Assembly: GCA_023375675.1 (NCBI GenBank)
Contig: JALQBC010000001.1
Span: 2,108,001 to 2,172,000 of the forward strand
Source: Cytospora piceicola
Lineage: Eukaryota > Ascomycota > Sordariomycetes > Diaporthales > Cytosporaceae
DNA length: 64,000 nt
Direction of reading: 5' to 3'
How positions within the stretch are numbered: position 1 is the stretch's first letter; every line of letters begins with the position of its first letter. Shown here piece by piece: positions 10,617 through 20,779 of the stretch. A program made the translations under genes and the position numbers. The notes beneath the pieces were generated by a model that did not search any database, was not told the DNA's origin, and was given only the letters and a program-made list of their open reading frames with translations.

Positions 10617-12893
10617 ATGAAGGTTGTCAATGCCATGAAGAATGACCTCCGGACGGACGTGACCTGGAACAGGGTCGGCCGGCTCACGGTCAGGGGTGCA
10701 AAGGCTCTTCCTTCTGCGTCGGTCCAGTATTTGATCGACAAAGTGCCTATCATTAGTTGGCTACCTCGATATAACTTTCGATGGATTCTCAACGATATCA
10801 TCGCTGGCTTGACCTTGGGGCTGATGCTTATCCCCCAGGGGTTATCATACGCATCACTCGCCACGATTGGCGTTCAGTATGGTCTCATGTCGAGTTGGTT
10901 TCCCTCTGCGCTGTACGCATTCATGGGGACGACCAAAGGTGAGGCCTATATCTACCCCCAGCCGGCTCAAGGATGATTGTGCTAACAGGGACATTTACCA
11001 GACTTGTCTACCGGGCCAACGTCTCTCATCGGCCTCCTCACATCGAATATCATCGCATCCTTTGATGCAGATTCACCGTATCAGCCGCAGGAGATTGCTT
11101 CGGCCATTGCCTTGATGATGGGCGTGTACGGTATGATCCTCGGGTTCCTCAAGCTTGGGTTCTTGCTTGAACTTGTCTCCATTCCAATTATCACCGGCTT
11201 CATCTCCGCCGTGGCCATCACAATCATCCTCAATCAGATGGGCGGTCTACTAGGCTCGCACGTCTCCTCCGATGGCGCCGCCAATCAGATCCACGATGTT
11301 TTCGCCAACCTACCAGGAGCAAGCGGTCTCACCTGTGCTGTGGGGTTTACATGCATATTGTTTCTCACTGTCCTTGACAAGTCCGGCAAGCGATGGGGTG
11401 ACAAGAACAAGGTCATCTGGGTCCTTTCCATTACAAGAGCCTTTCTGGCTCTGGTTCTCTACACTGGAATCAGCTACGCCGTGAACCACAAACGTGACTC
11501 GGACAACTATCTGTTTGCTGTTGTCAAGGTCAAGTCTGATGGCCAACAGGCTCCAGTGATGCCTTCGCGTGACCTCATCAGCAAGGTGGCAAGCAAGAGC
11601 ATTACCGTTTTCATCGGTGCAGCCATTGAGCACACAGGCATCGCACGAGCATTTGGCGTGAAGAACGACTATGTCCCGGACCAGAGTCAAGAGCTTTGCT
11701 TTTTCGGCGTCTGCAACTTCTTCAATAGCTTTGTAAGTCAACTTTTTGAAAGACTGTTTTCCCCTAGTTAGTCCCAAGACTTTCCATTTCCGCTTGGCTC
11801 CTTAGTCAGTGCTTCATATATGCAGAAACGGCTAACAGAACTGCTGTAGTTCCATGCCATGGGTGTTGGCGGCGCCATGTCAAGAACGTCTGTCAATTCA
11901 TCTTGCAAGGTCAAGTCGCCGCTCTCCGGTTTTGTCACCACAGCGGTCATCCTCGTTTGCATCTACGAGCTCGTTGGTGTCCTGTACTGGATCCCCAAAG
12001 CCACACTCTCAGGAATCATCATCTGTGCTGTGTGGCCCCTGATTTACCCGCCTTCAGCTTTTTACCGGTTTTGGAAGACATCCCTCGCCGACTTCATATC
12101 GTCCATGCTTTCCTTCTGGCTGACCCTCTTCTACTCGAGCGAGTTTGGTATCTTCATCCCAATTGCCTTCAACATCGCCTACATTATCCTTCGCCAAATA
12201 TTCACCAACATTACTGCCTCATCTACTCCAGCCATCTCCGAACTTGCTTCTGTTCTCGATTCCCAGAGGGGCCTGCCGCCTTCCCACATTGCCGACAACA
12301 CTTCGCATGATGTCCACGTCTTCCGCTTCAACGAGTCCTTCTTCTTCCCCAACTCCCATCGCCTCACAAAACATATCCTAGAGTCCATCCAGACACACCA
12401 CGCCCCCATCTACAGCGGTTCTCACGGCATCGAGAGGGAGCGCAACTGGTCCGTCAGCGCAGAGAATCGAGTGAAGCGCCTCCGCAAGGCCGCGGGCATA
12501 ACCGACCTCAGCGCCCTACCCCCTATCGGCCTCGTCGTGCTCGATTTCGGCCGCGTCAACCACATCGACACGACCGCCGTCTACCACCTCAGGACACTGG
12601 TCTGGGAGATCCGCCAGTACGGCGGCAGGGGCGTCGAGGTCCGTTTCGTCGACATGACCCCGTACGTGCGTGCGAGGTTCGAGAGGGCGGGGTGGAGAGT
12701 CGTGGACGCCAGTGACCCGCTTGCGGCGTCGGGAGAGGACGAGACGACTCAGCAGACGAGGCTCTTCAACTCGGTCGCCGAAGCGGTCATGACGCCGAGG
12801 TCGAGGGACTCGTACTCGGAGCAGGAGGAACTTGAGAAGCCTGATACTGTGGCTATCGCCAAGCCGGCTGGTTCCTATACCGAAGATGTCTGA
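10617..12893 (+). CDS. SulP-family sulfate permease with STAS domain
   Basis: Plasma-membrane sulfate (anion) transporter. Exons 10617-10938, 11002-11732, 11850-12893 give 698 residues. The N-terminal part carries the Sulfate_transp core, with the SulP signature region around PQGLSYASLATIGVQYGL and about 10-12 hydrophobic segments up to residue 480. A cytosolic STAS domain spans roughly residues 505-630 (VVLDFGRVNHIDTTAV, then RFERAGW), followed by an acidic tail. It is shorter than the about 800-residue CYS-13/CYS-14 type permeases, mainly in the tail and N-terminus. The start ATG at 10617 follows a pyrimidine-rich leader (CTCACCATG). Sulfate as substrate rests on family membership; related SulP proteins carry molybdate or other anions. 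Sulfur-source control is likely but no site was identified. Confidence 0.95.
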
Positions 12894-13546
12894 TTGGTAT
12901 CAGCTGGGAAATCGAGTATAAACATGAGGGAGCGGTGTTTTGCACAACAAAGAACATTCAGGGTTTGTGTACCGTCACTACTTGTATGGCCATTGACAAA
13001 GGCCTCTCATGTTCATTGCTGGGACAAGGTCAGCTGCTTGATGAGATTACTTGTTTGGAGTCTCGTGAGTGTATGGTATATTTGGCTAAGGTTCTAATAC
13101 ATCGGTGGATTATCATGTACCTAAGATGATCAGTTCAGCTAGAAGCTACAATGTACCTTTGTTCGACAATGGGAAGATATGATATTTACTGACAGCAGTG
13201 TCCGGGTGAGCATCCTTTTGTGATCGAGAAGTGATTCTTTGAGGTCTTTATCTGTGTCAAAGACCTGAAACAATAGAAGAGCTTTGAATCAACCACATTG
13301 GATACGGGGTTGGATGGACAAAGACCCCCCTGGCTTTCATCACATCACGTATAAAGGTGCTGAATACGACTTTCGATGTTGAAGAGAGTTCAGCATCCAA
13401 CGGCACGCATCACTTGGTCACGCATTTCTCATCCCCAAACAGACCTTCTTGAGAATCTTGGCAATCTTCCCAGGGTTCTTTTCCAAGGTAAGTCAGACCA
13501 CCAACTCACAAGAAGAACCTCTACGAGAAATATTCGAAAGACCAAG
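12894..13546. other. Intergenic, permease to Cys-rich orphan
   Basis: No gene or repeat seen; 3' UTR of the permease and promoter of the next gene. Confidence 0.4.
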
Positions 13547-14131
13547 ATGGCCAACAACGAGATGTGGTTGGTCGACGCTACTACGGCTCCGGAAAGACTG
13601 CCAGGTATCAGGATTCTGGGATTTGAGTGCTGCCACTGCAACGGTGTAAGTTTTACGAACTCGCTCGGAAAGTGCGATGATGAGCAATGTTCGCACGAAC
13701 GTTGCCGTGATTGTACAGTGATCGATCGAGCTGGCCGCTTGTGGGATAAGAAGTTAGGAGTTTCGATTCATTGGCTGTGCCAGTGCGGTTCGACTCGCCC
13801 AGTAATTGACACACTCGTGGTCAATGAGACAGGTAAGCTCGCCAAGCCAGTGTGCTTGTGTCAGAAGCCTGCTTTTGTCGCTATGTACAGCACATATGGT
13901 AGGCTGTGCAGCAGCACTAAGTTGTCTATCGTGCTTCCATTCGCGCTGAACACCGTGGAGGATGTTCAGACTCTCGTGGCGGAGTTGGATGGAACCTCAT
14001 ATGGACCATGTCTTCGTGTGGAGAGGGAGACAAAGAATGTTGCAAAGAAGGGAGATCTACCGGTCAAGGGTTATGTCAACGAGGAATGGGACAAAGCCAG
14101 CAAGTTCTGGAATGATGCTGATATGGTGTGA
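13547..14131 (+). CDS. Cysteine-rich orphan protein, possible zinc binder
   Basis: Not recognised. A 194-residue single-exon protein without a signal peptide. Cysteines cluster at residues 28, 29, 31, 43, 48, 53 and 56 (with H30 and H50), then pairs C78/C80 and C103/C105. The CHC...C-x4-C-x4-C-x2-C spacing suggests one or two zinc knuckles. The C-terminal third is Lys/Glu-rich with few cysteines. The frame continues upstream to 13376 with an in-frame ATG, but the ATG at 13547 (context CCAAGATGG) directly precedes the domain and is preferred. The composition and long open frame look coding. It is probably cytosolic or nuclear; function unknown. Confidence 0.6.
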   Translation: MANNEMWLVDATTAPERLPGIRILGFECCHCNGVSFTNSLGKCDDEQCSHERCRDCTVIDRAGRLWDKKLGVSIHWLCQCGSTRPVIDTLVVNETGKLAKPVCLCQKPAFVAMYSTYGRLCSSTKLSIVLPFALNTVEDVQTLVAELDGTSYGPCLRVERETKNVAKKGDLPVKGYVNEEWDKASKFWNDADMV

Positions 14132-14552
14132 TGTGGCTGGACCGCTAGGGTACGTCTGTAGAACAGATTCCATTGCCCAAAATGAATATAGAAACTCGAT
14201 ATCCCGGAGCTGATGAATGGATGTGATTTCGGCGTGAAAGACTAGGGTGCACTCGTGGCTTGGACCTCTAAGCATGACATTGAGTGGGTATATGTTAGCT
14301 CTTAATTGTGCTAGAGCTGCATACTTGAATATGTATCTCATCAGTAACATAAGTTTGAGCAATAACAGTGATCAGGGGAGGGAAGGAGGCTGGTAGGTTC
14401 GATAGTCTGGAGGCAAGTCCTCAGTACTATGCACTGGAGACAAATGGAAAACTTACCGTTTGAACTGCAGTCCCTAGAACATATGACCACCGTCCACACT
14501 CCAGGCTGCAGCCTTACAGCCTCTATCAGTTAGCTGGATCACAAGTCAACGC
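14132..14552. other. Intergenic, orphan to tRNA
   Basis: No gene seen. Confidence 0.4.
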
Positions 14553-14651
14553 GGGCAATTGGTCTAGTGGTACGATTCTCCGTTCGGGGATACCCTCTCT
14601 TCTTTGAAGAGGTGCCTCGGAGAGGCCCCGGTTCAAACCCGGGATTGCCCC
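14553..14651 (+). tRNA. tRNA-Pro: tRNA-Pro (anticodon CGG) with a 28-nt intron
   Basis: Acceptor stem GGGCAAT (14553-14559) pairs with ATTGCCC (14644-14650), with C as discriminator. Anticodon stem CTCCG (14578-14582) pairs with CGGAG (14618-14622). The loop reads TT-CGG-G, placing anticodon CGG at 14585-14587. The intron 14589-14616 follows position 37, the canonical site for nuclear tRNA introns. The T-loop GGTTCAAACCC and a D-arm A box (TGGTCTAGTGG) serve as internal Pol III promoter. A T5 stretch at 14653-14657 is the terminator. Confidence 0.95.
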
Positions 14652-14972
14652 CTTTTTGGATCCTTCTTGCAGCTCGTTACTCTGGGAATGCACTGAAGAC
14701 TGTTGCTACTGTGACAGCATGTCTGTGTCACCCCGAGACCTCAAACATCTCTCAGCCAGTAGGTCGTTCATATGCCGACAGCTCACTGCAAGCCTCCGTA
14801 TCCATGCACGAAGCCACTGAAGCGCGAGCTAGCGTGCCTATTTGGAATAAGATTTGACTGTTATTTCAAGCCCTAGTATTGGTTCATAGACACTTAATAA
14901 AGTAGAGACGAGGTGTCAATGTTGCTTAACAAGTACTCACTGAAATGTACATCTTGATGTGCTTGCGTCTTC
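14652..14972. other. Intergenic, tRNA to GH92 gene 3' end
   Basis: Apart from the Pol III terminator, nothing seen beyond the 3' UTR of the minus-strand mannosidase. Confidence 0.4.
14653..14657 (+). terminator. Pol III terminator (T5) of tRNA-Pro
   Basis: Run of five T immediately after the mature tRNA 3' end. Confidence 0.8.
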
Positions 14973-17667
14973 TCACAACCCTCCCAACCTCGAAAACCCT
15001 GGATTATAGCTTCTTATCACCCTGTCACCAACCATCCTCCTCGACCCAGAAGCGTATGAGCCATTAAAACCGGTGTAAGTGCCCAGACTGGGCGGCAAGT
15101 CCGCCACCTTAGTTCCCCAGGTACTCTCATTCCGCCCCAGCGTCAGCACCAGCTCCTTCCCCTCCGTGAAAAAGCTGTGGTCCACCCAATTCTTGGTGTA
15201 CGGCTTCCCATCCAGCGTTGCAGACTGGATGAATATGGCCTCATAGGTCGGATCAAAATTGACATTACGGATCGTTGCGGTCTTGCCCGTGATGGGGTTC
15301 GTGATCTTCACGCTGACAAAGTACGGCGGCGTGATGAGGTAGACGTTCTGTCCAGGATTGGGAAACAGGCCCATCATGGCAAAGGCGGTAAAGCTGCCGT
15401 AGGCGCCGGAGTCATCGTTTCCTGGGACCCCGTCAGGGACAGGCTGGAAATAGGCCGGGATGTAGAAGTGTGAGCGTTGTGCCGAGAGGGCGGGGCGTCC
15501 TGCGTAATGATACTGGAAGACCGTAAGAAACGCCGGCTCGTTGCCGATGTAAGTGATGTTTTGATCGTGGAGGAAGTTGAGGCGCCGTACGAAAGCGTCA
15601 GGCCCACCGAAGAGGGTGATGAGCGTTGCTTGGTCGTGAGGAACGAAGCTGGGGTATGTCATCAGTATCTCATATGTGCGAGGTGGAAAGTGGGGCTTAC
15701 AAAGAGTATTCCCAAATACTGCTTTCAAATGTCTCCCTGCCTGTATTCTGAAGGGAGCAAGCAAGACCAGACGTGTCTATATTGCTACACGTAAGTGGGT
15801 CCTGGAAGTCCCAAGTCTGATTGAGAAACTTTGGCTGGAAGAATCCCACAAAGCCAGTATCCACGGACCCATTGCCACCAGTAGCAGTGATGAATGAGGT
15901 CTGGTCATCCTTGTAGAGGTTTTGCCAGTACCCACTGGACTCGAGATACTTCTCCTGGTCGGCCGTGATATTGAGGGCAGCTGCGAGTTCCGATATGCAA
16001 TAGTCGTTATAGCTGTACTCGAGCGTGCGAGAGACGCTTCGTGTCATTGTCCCGAAGCCCTTGTAATCGAAGTCTTGAACGGGAATGTAATTGAGGGCCT
16101 TCCAGCTGTCAAGCCCACCCCGTCCATTACAGCACCAATCGAAAGGCTCGACTTCGGCGTCTTTGACGACGGCGTCGTACCCAAGATTCCACTAGGACGA
16201 TCAGTCTCTCCCAAGAAGGGACTATGGGTGTGAGAAGGGTGAGAGCTTACATCAATACCCGTGGACAGCCCTTTGAGGTATCCATCAACCAGTATGTTGT
16301 CTGCGTTCGACCCCCCCTCCAATAAGTCAGCCTATAACATGTAAGCATGAACGATGACTGGACTTGCCTGAGTATATCCCTTGCTTAGGGACATTCGGCA
16401 ATCCGGTAACCAGCCGAGGTGAACGTAGGTATCAATCAGAGACCTGATCATATCTTCGACAGCGGTCGGGTCAATAATAGTCAGGAAAGGAATCTGGGAT
16501 CTAAAGGAGTCCCATAGACTGTGAAGTTCTATTAACCATCACCTCCAACCACAACACACGGGCCTGATGAACTTACCAGTAGAATGAATCAAAGTATGGC
16601 TCGTCACTTGACCAGAGTGGGTTCTCGCCGGTATAATTCTGGGGGTTGATCATGGTTCGGTAGTAACCACTGAAGAAGTTGATGGCAAACGAATCGTCTA
16701 CGCCCGTTGTGTCGATGGAGATGTGGCTCAACTTGTCCGCCCAAGCATCCCTGGCGGCAGTGTGGGTGCTGTTGAAATCAAAGTCCGGGATCTCAGATTC
16801 CGCGTGCGCACACGCCTGCTCAGCGCTGATGAAACTGGTCGCCGACCGGGCATAGATGGGAGCACTTCCGCTCGTGAACCTCACAAAAGCACCGCCGGGC
16901 AGCGGGTACCCGTTGATGGATCGCGAGATGGTGAAGTTCTTTACTTCGGCGCTGGCACGGCTGTTCGAGAAGATGCCATTGTCGAGGATGTCCGCACCTG
17001 AAAAGTCGGTGCAGAAGTACAGGACGTACGTGCCGGCCCCGAAACTCGGCTGGAACCTCGCGTTTCCCGTGATGCGTCCCGTCGTCGCGTCGACGGCGAC
17101 GCTGCCATTGTCCTGACGCGAGTCGGAAAGATCCGTCAGGTCCTGCAGGATAAGGGGCTGGCTGTCGCTCCCTGAGGCGGAGGGGAAGGTGAACTTGAAC
17201 AGAGAGGTGTGATGTGCCGTGGTCATCTCGGCCTGGATCCCAGAATCCAGAGTGATGCTGAAGTAGCCCGGCTCCGCGACCACGCTGTTGTTGTCGAAGC
17301 TGCCGTACTTCACGCGGTCCTTCTTTGGGAAAGAGCAATTGTCAACGTCGCCGTCGGGACAGCTGGTGTATGGGAACAGGGCGAAGTTGCCCAAAGAGGG
17401 ACTTCCTCCTGTTCCCGAATCGTGCATCAAGCTGAAGCCCGTAACATTGCTGGCGTCTAGAGTAAAACCGCCTTGGTTACTATCACTGTTGGTGTCTGCA
17501 ACGGCCTTTGCCATTCCATATGGGAGGGAGGCGCCTGCGAATACATTTCCGCCGTTAGCAGCGCCAATGAGAGGGTCAACAAATACCAAATTGTCCACGG
17601 TGCTCTGACCGAGAACAGCCCTGGCTGCTATGAGCCAGTTGAGTATCCACGCTTTGGAGGAAGACAT
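14973..17667 (-). CDS. Secreted GH92 alpha-1,2-mannosidase
   Basis: Calcium-dependent exo-alpha-mannosidase acting on mannans or N-glycans. Exons on the minus strand: 17667-16577, 16518-16368, 16316-16251, 16191-15701, 15648-14973, giving 824 residues. The N-terminal hydrophobic segment (WILNWLIAARAVLG) is a signal peptide; the first true ATG is at 17667. The N-terminal beta-domain starts VDPLIGAANGGNVFAGASLPYGM. The C-terminal catalytic domain carries KGYTQGGSNAD, PFDWCCNGRGG and VPGNDDSGAYGSF, all typical of GH92. The second intron (16317-16367) has a GC donor (CAG|GCAAGT) and no GT alternative keeps TQGGSNAD intact. Many N-glycosylation sequons fit secretion. Family is certain; linkage specificity is inferred. 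Confidence 0.95.
16317..16367 (-). other. GC-AG intron in the GH92 gene
   Basis: 51-nt intron with donor CAG|GCAAGT and acceptor GGAG. Removal joins TQ to GGSNAD in frame, the conserved GH92 sequence. GC donors with this strong flanking consensus are the usual form of such introns. Confidence 0.8.
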
Positions 17668-19228
17668 GATCGGCAAACAGGTCGAAAACGAGCGATACGA
17701 GCCAGAGAAGCCGGGGAAAGGACTACAGGACCAGCCATGGCGTTGACAGGCTCATCACCGGCTTTTATCATAATATCCCACGAAGACCTAACCCCAGGCC
17801 TTTGAATCCCAAGCCTCCGAGGGGCAACATGCACATAGATTAACTCTGCATGGGGATTACCTGAAGTGGCCGTGATAGTGTAGTCCAGAACCATGCGGTG
17901 AGAGGAAAGCGCATGGGTAGCTTGCAGCCTGTGCCGATCCAGATGCCAATGTAACGGTGGGCGTTGCAACGAGAGGCACACACAACCCGGTTGCGATAAT
18001 CTCCTCTATATGATCCAGGGGTTCTACCTTGTTCGAGGTCGTCATTCTACCCCATGATCTTTTGGTGCGCGGGGGAGATGATGAACCAAATGTGGATCTT
18101 GGGAGCAGCAGAACCGAGAGTTTGCTTTTGTCTTCGCATTAGATTCACTGCATCGCGGTACGAGAAAGGTTGTGCAACTGCAACATTGAAAGAGGAGCAA
18201 CACTGGAAATAGCTTCCGCTGTAGACAATCGTAGTACGGGAGATATGATCCATCTTGTTAGTAGGCCTTGGTATCCATGGATTTGTACTCTATGGGATGT
18301 ATCAACAACCCTCGGAAGATGTGAGGGTGGGCTGATACGGGAAAACAACACCGAAAGTGCCGACTGAATGTTGATGGTGGTGTGAAGCTTAAATTCAGGG
18401 GCCGGATAAGCTTCTTGGTGCAGTGCCCGAAATATGGAGGGGGTTAGCACTATAGCGCGCTGTCACCAACCTGTCAGAGATTATCAGCAGGTGCATATGT
18501 AAATGTCAGGGGGGCGGTTATCATTCGACTCTCACTGCATCCTTCTCATTTCTCATATCTGTGCCTTGCAGCAAACAAATCCCCTCTGGGAAGGTCGTTT
18601 TCCGCCGTCGACACCTTGGAACATGAATTGTGGTCACAGTAGAGGCTGAGGCATGGGTGCTTTGTCCATGTCGGTGTATAAGAAAGGGCTTCAGCAATTG
18701 GAGGGATTGTATAACCTAGGCCGCTCGATAAATGTCGTGATACACACCACATACAAGCTGACCTTGATGTTGTGATATGAAGAGAGCCGACCCGGGGAAC
18801 TTTGACCCTCGTCACATCACCCCCCCCCCCTCCCCCATATCAAAGCGGTCAGGCTAAAGGGTTACTACTAGGACCCTAACCCTTGGTCTTCTCAACACCC
18901 TGCTGTACTGAAGATGAAATCAGATTTGCACTTGAGATCACCGAGCAGAAACCAAAATGTTTTGATATATGAGGAACCGAGCTCACATTCCTGTAGAATG
19001 GACAACCTACACTTAGACTTGAAGGTGCTTCCGACCTTCCAGGCCCGCTCGTGGGAGTAAGAACGCTGCTCGACGTCAGATCCGAGTCGTGCTAAAATGA
19101 GTGAACGTAGGTTTATGATCGAGTCCTGATCTGGACGTCTATGATTTTCAACCTTTCCACCAACCCGGATGAGGGACGTTCAGATCGAGATTATCAATCC
19201 ATTCCAGACACACAATAGCACAGCTACC
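17668..19228. other. Intergenic between divergent GH92 and PARG genes
   Basis: A 1.56-kb divergent promoter region. No convincing gene; several short ORFs on both strands are probably chance. Contains the C-rich run at 18820-18836. Confidence 0.5.
18820..18836. repeat. Poly-C/C-T-C homopolymer run
   Basis: Eleven C, one T, five C. Simple-sequence run in the divergent promoter region. Confidence 0.9.
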
Positions 19229-20494
19229 ATGGGAAGAACCGAGCCATCCATCGGCCGACCACCGCCCGCCTTCCGGCGCGACGCCCGCGCAAAGAAGGCA
19301 AAAGCCACCATCAACAAGGTCATACCTTCGCTACTGTCCGCGCACCCCAGAGCTCGCCGCGGCATCGATGCAGCCGACCTCATCGTGTCTCCCAAGCCCC
19401 AGCCGGCCCCGAAACTCACAGATGGACCGTCATCCAGAGGGCCAGCAGGTGCAGCACCACCGCATCCGCGCCTGACCATCCGCGCGTGCGACACTCTCAC
19501 CGCGGCCCACTCCCTCCTCACCTCCCCGGCCAACACCACCAAGAAGGTAGCCATCCTGAACATGGCTTCTCCGTTATCTCCCGGGGGCGGTTTTCTAAAC
19601 GGCGCAACGAGCCAGGAGGAGTATCTCTGCATGCGGACCACGCTCCTCCCGTCACTGAGGGACGAGTTCTACCGGCTGCCGGAGGTTGGCTGTGTCTTCA
19701 CGCCTGATGTCCTCGTTTTCAGGGATGCGGAGGGCAACGACCTGGAGAAGAAGGACAGGTGGTTCGTGGATGTCGTTAGCGCGGCCATGCTGCGACTTCC
19801 CGATACGGAGGTCGACGAGGCCACCGGAAGGGGTGAGTATGTGCATCAGAAGGATAGGGCGCTAGTTGTCGATAAGATGAGGGCCGTGATGAGGGTTGCC
19901 CAGATGAGAGGTGCACAGAAGGTCGTCCTTGGGGCATGGGGCTGTGGTGCCTACGGGAATCCGGTGGGGGAGATTGCTCGGGCTTGGAGGAGGGTGCTGT
20001 TGGGGGGCAGTGAGGGCAGGGGCAAGGGGAAGAGAAAGGGGGCGAAGGGGGCGGATAGCTTGGAGACCTGGGAAGCCTTTGAAGATGTGGTATTTGCCAT
20101 CAGTGACCCTGGTATGGCTGATGGATTCCAGGCTGCGTTTGGGGAAGGCTTAGAATGGGCTGACGAGGGAAACAATGAAGATGACTCTGCGGGCGAAGAC
20201 CATGTCGAGAAGACGAGGGTCAAAGAGCTCCATGAGAGGATGGCTGAGCTTCAACTCCGGATTGGTCGGGCGCCGAATGACCGCATGAAGTCCGGCTTGG
20301 AGGCTGTGCTGGCGGGATTGAAGGGTCAGATCCCAGAACAAGATCCTGCGCCTGACGGCCGAGATTCTGGAAGCATAGAGGACCAAGATGGCGAGGAAGA
20401 TGGTGTCTCTGAGAAAGAAGATCAGGATGGATCGGACCAATCCGAAGACGAGGACGGCATATCTACTGATGGTGTTGATGAGCTAGACCACTAG
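19229..20494 (+). CDS. Poly(ADP-ribose) glycohydrolase, microbial type (DUF2263/TIGR02452)
   Basis: Macrodomain-type enzyme that hydrolyses poly(ADP-ribose). The catalytic loop signature GGG-x7-QEE is intact (G119-G121, Q129-E130-E131; the second Glu is catalytic in PARG). Later elements VVSAAMLRLP, VLGAWGCGAYGNP and VFAISDP match the microbial PARG fold. The single-exon protein is 421 residues from the ATG at 19229 (context CTACCATGG, better than the in-frame ATG at 19169, which would add 20 residues). Residues beyond about 300 form a charged, acidic extension (DEGNNEDDSAGED, then a Glu/Asp/Ser-rich tail), outside the core fold and probably disordered. The N-terminus is basic, which may favour nuclear entry (inference). 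Convergent with the GH7 gene, 285 bp apart. Confidence 0.88.
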   Translation: MGRTEPSIGRPPPAFRRDARAKKAKATINKVIPSLLSAHPRARRGIDAADLIVSPKPQPAPKLTDGPSSRGPAGAAPPHPRLTIRACDTLTAAHSLLTSPANTTKKVAILNMASPLSPGGGFLNGATSQEEYLCMRTTLLPSLRDEFYRLPEVGCVFTPDVLVFRDAEGNDLEKKDRWFVDVVSAAMLRLPDTEVDEATGRGEYVHQKDRALVVDKMRAVMRVAQMRGAQKVVLGAWGCGAYGNPVGEIARAWRRVLLGGSEGRGKGKRKGAKGADSLETWEAFEDVVFAISDPGMADGFQAAFGEGLEWADEGNNEDDSAGEDHVEKTRVKELHERMAELQLRIGRAPNDRMKSGLEAVLAGLKGQIPEQDPAPDGRDSGSIEDQDGEEDGVSEKEDQDGSDQSEDEDGISTDGVDELDH

Positions 20495-20779
20495 TCAAAG
20501 TCCACAGGATAAACCAGGACGAGATGTAAAGAGAGTACTATTGCTGAATATATACGTTTGCAAAGCGAGTGAACAATCCACCAAGCCTCTTAAGCTATAT
20601 TTACAAGTACCACCCAGGCAGATCTAGTATCATCTTAAGAAGTGCAGAGACGAAGACAGTCGGGACATATGAAACATCTTTTTGGTCCCACCACCACATT
20701 CCGACTAGAAGCTACACTTCCAGTGCCAGTCAGCAGTCACACCAAGGACCACCACCGTGATTGAGCCGCTCGAGGTACT

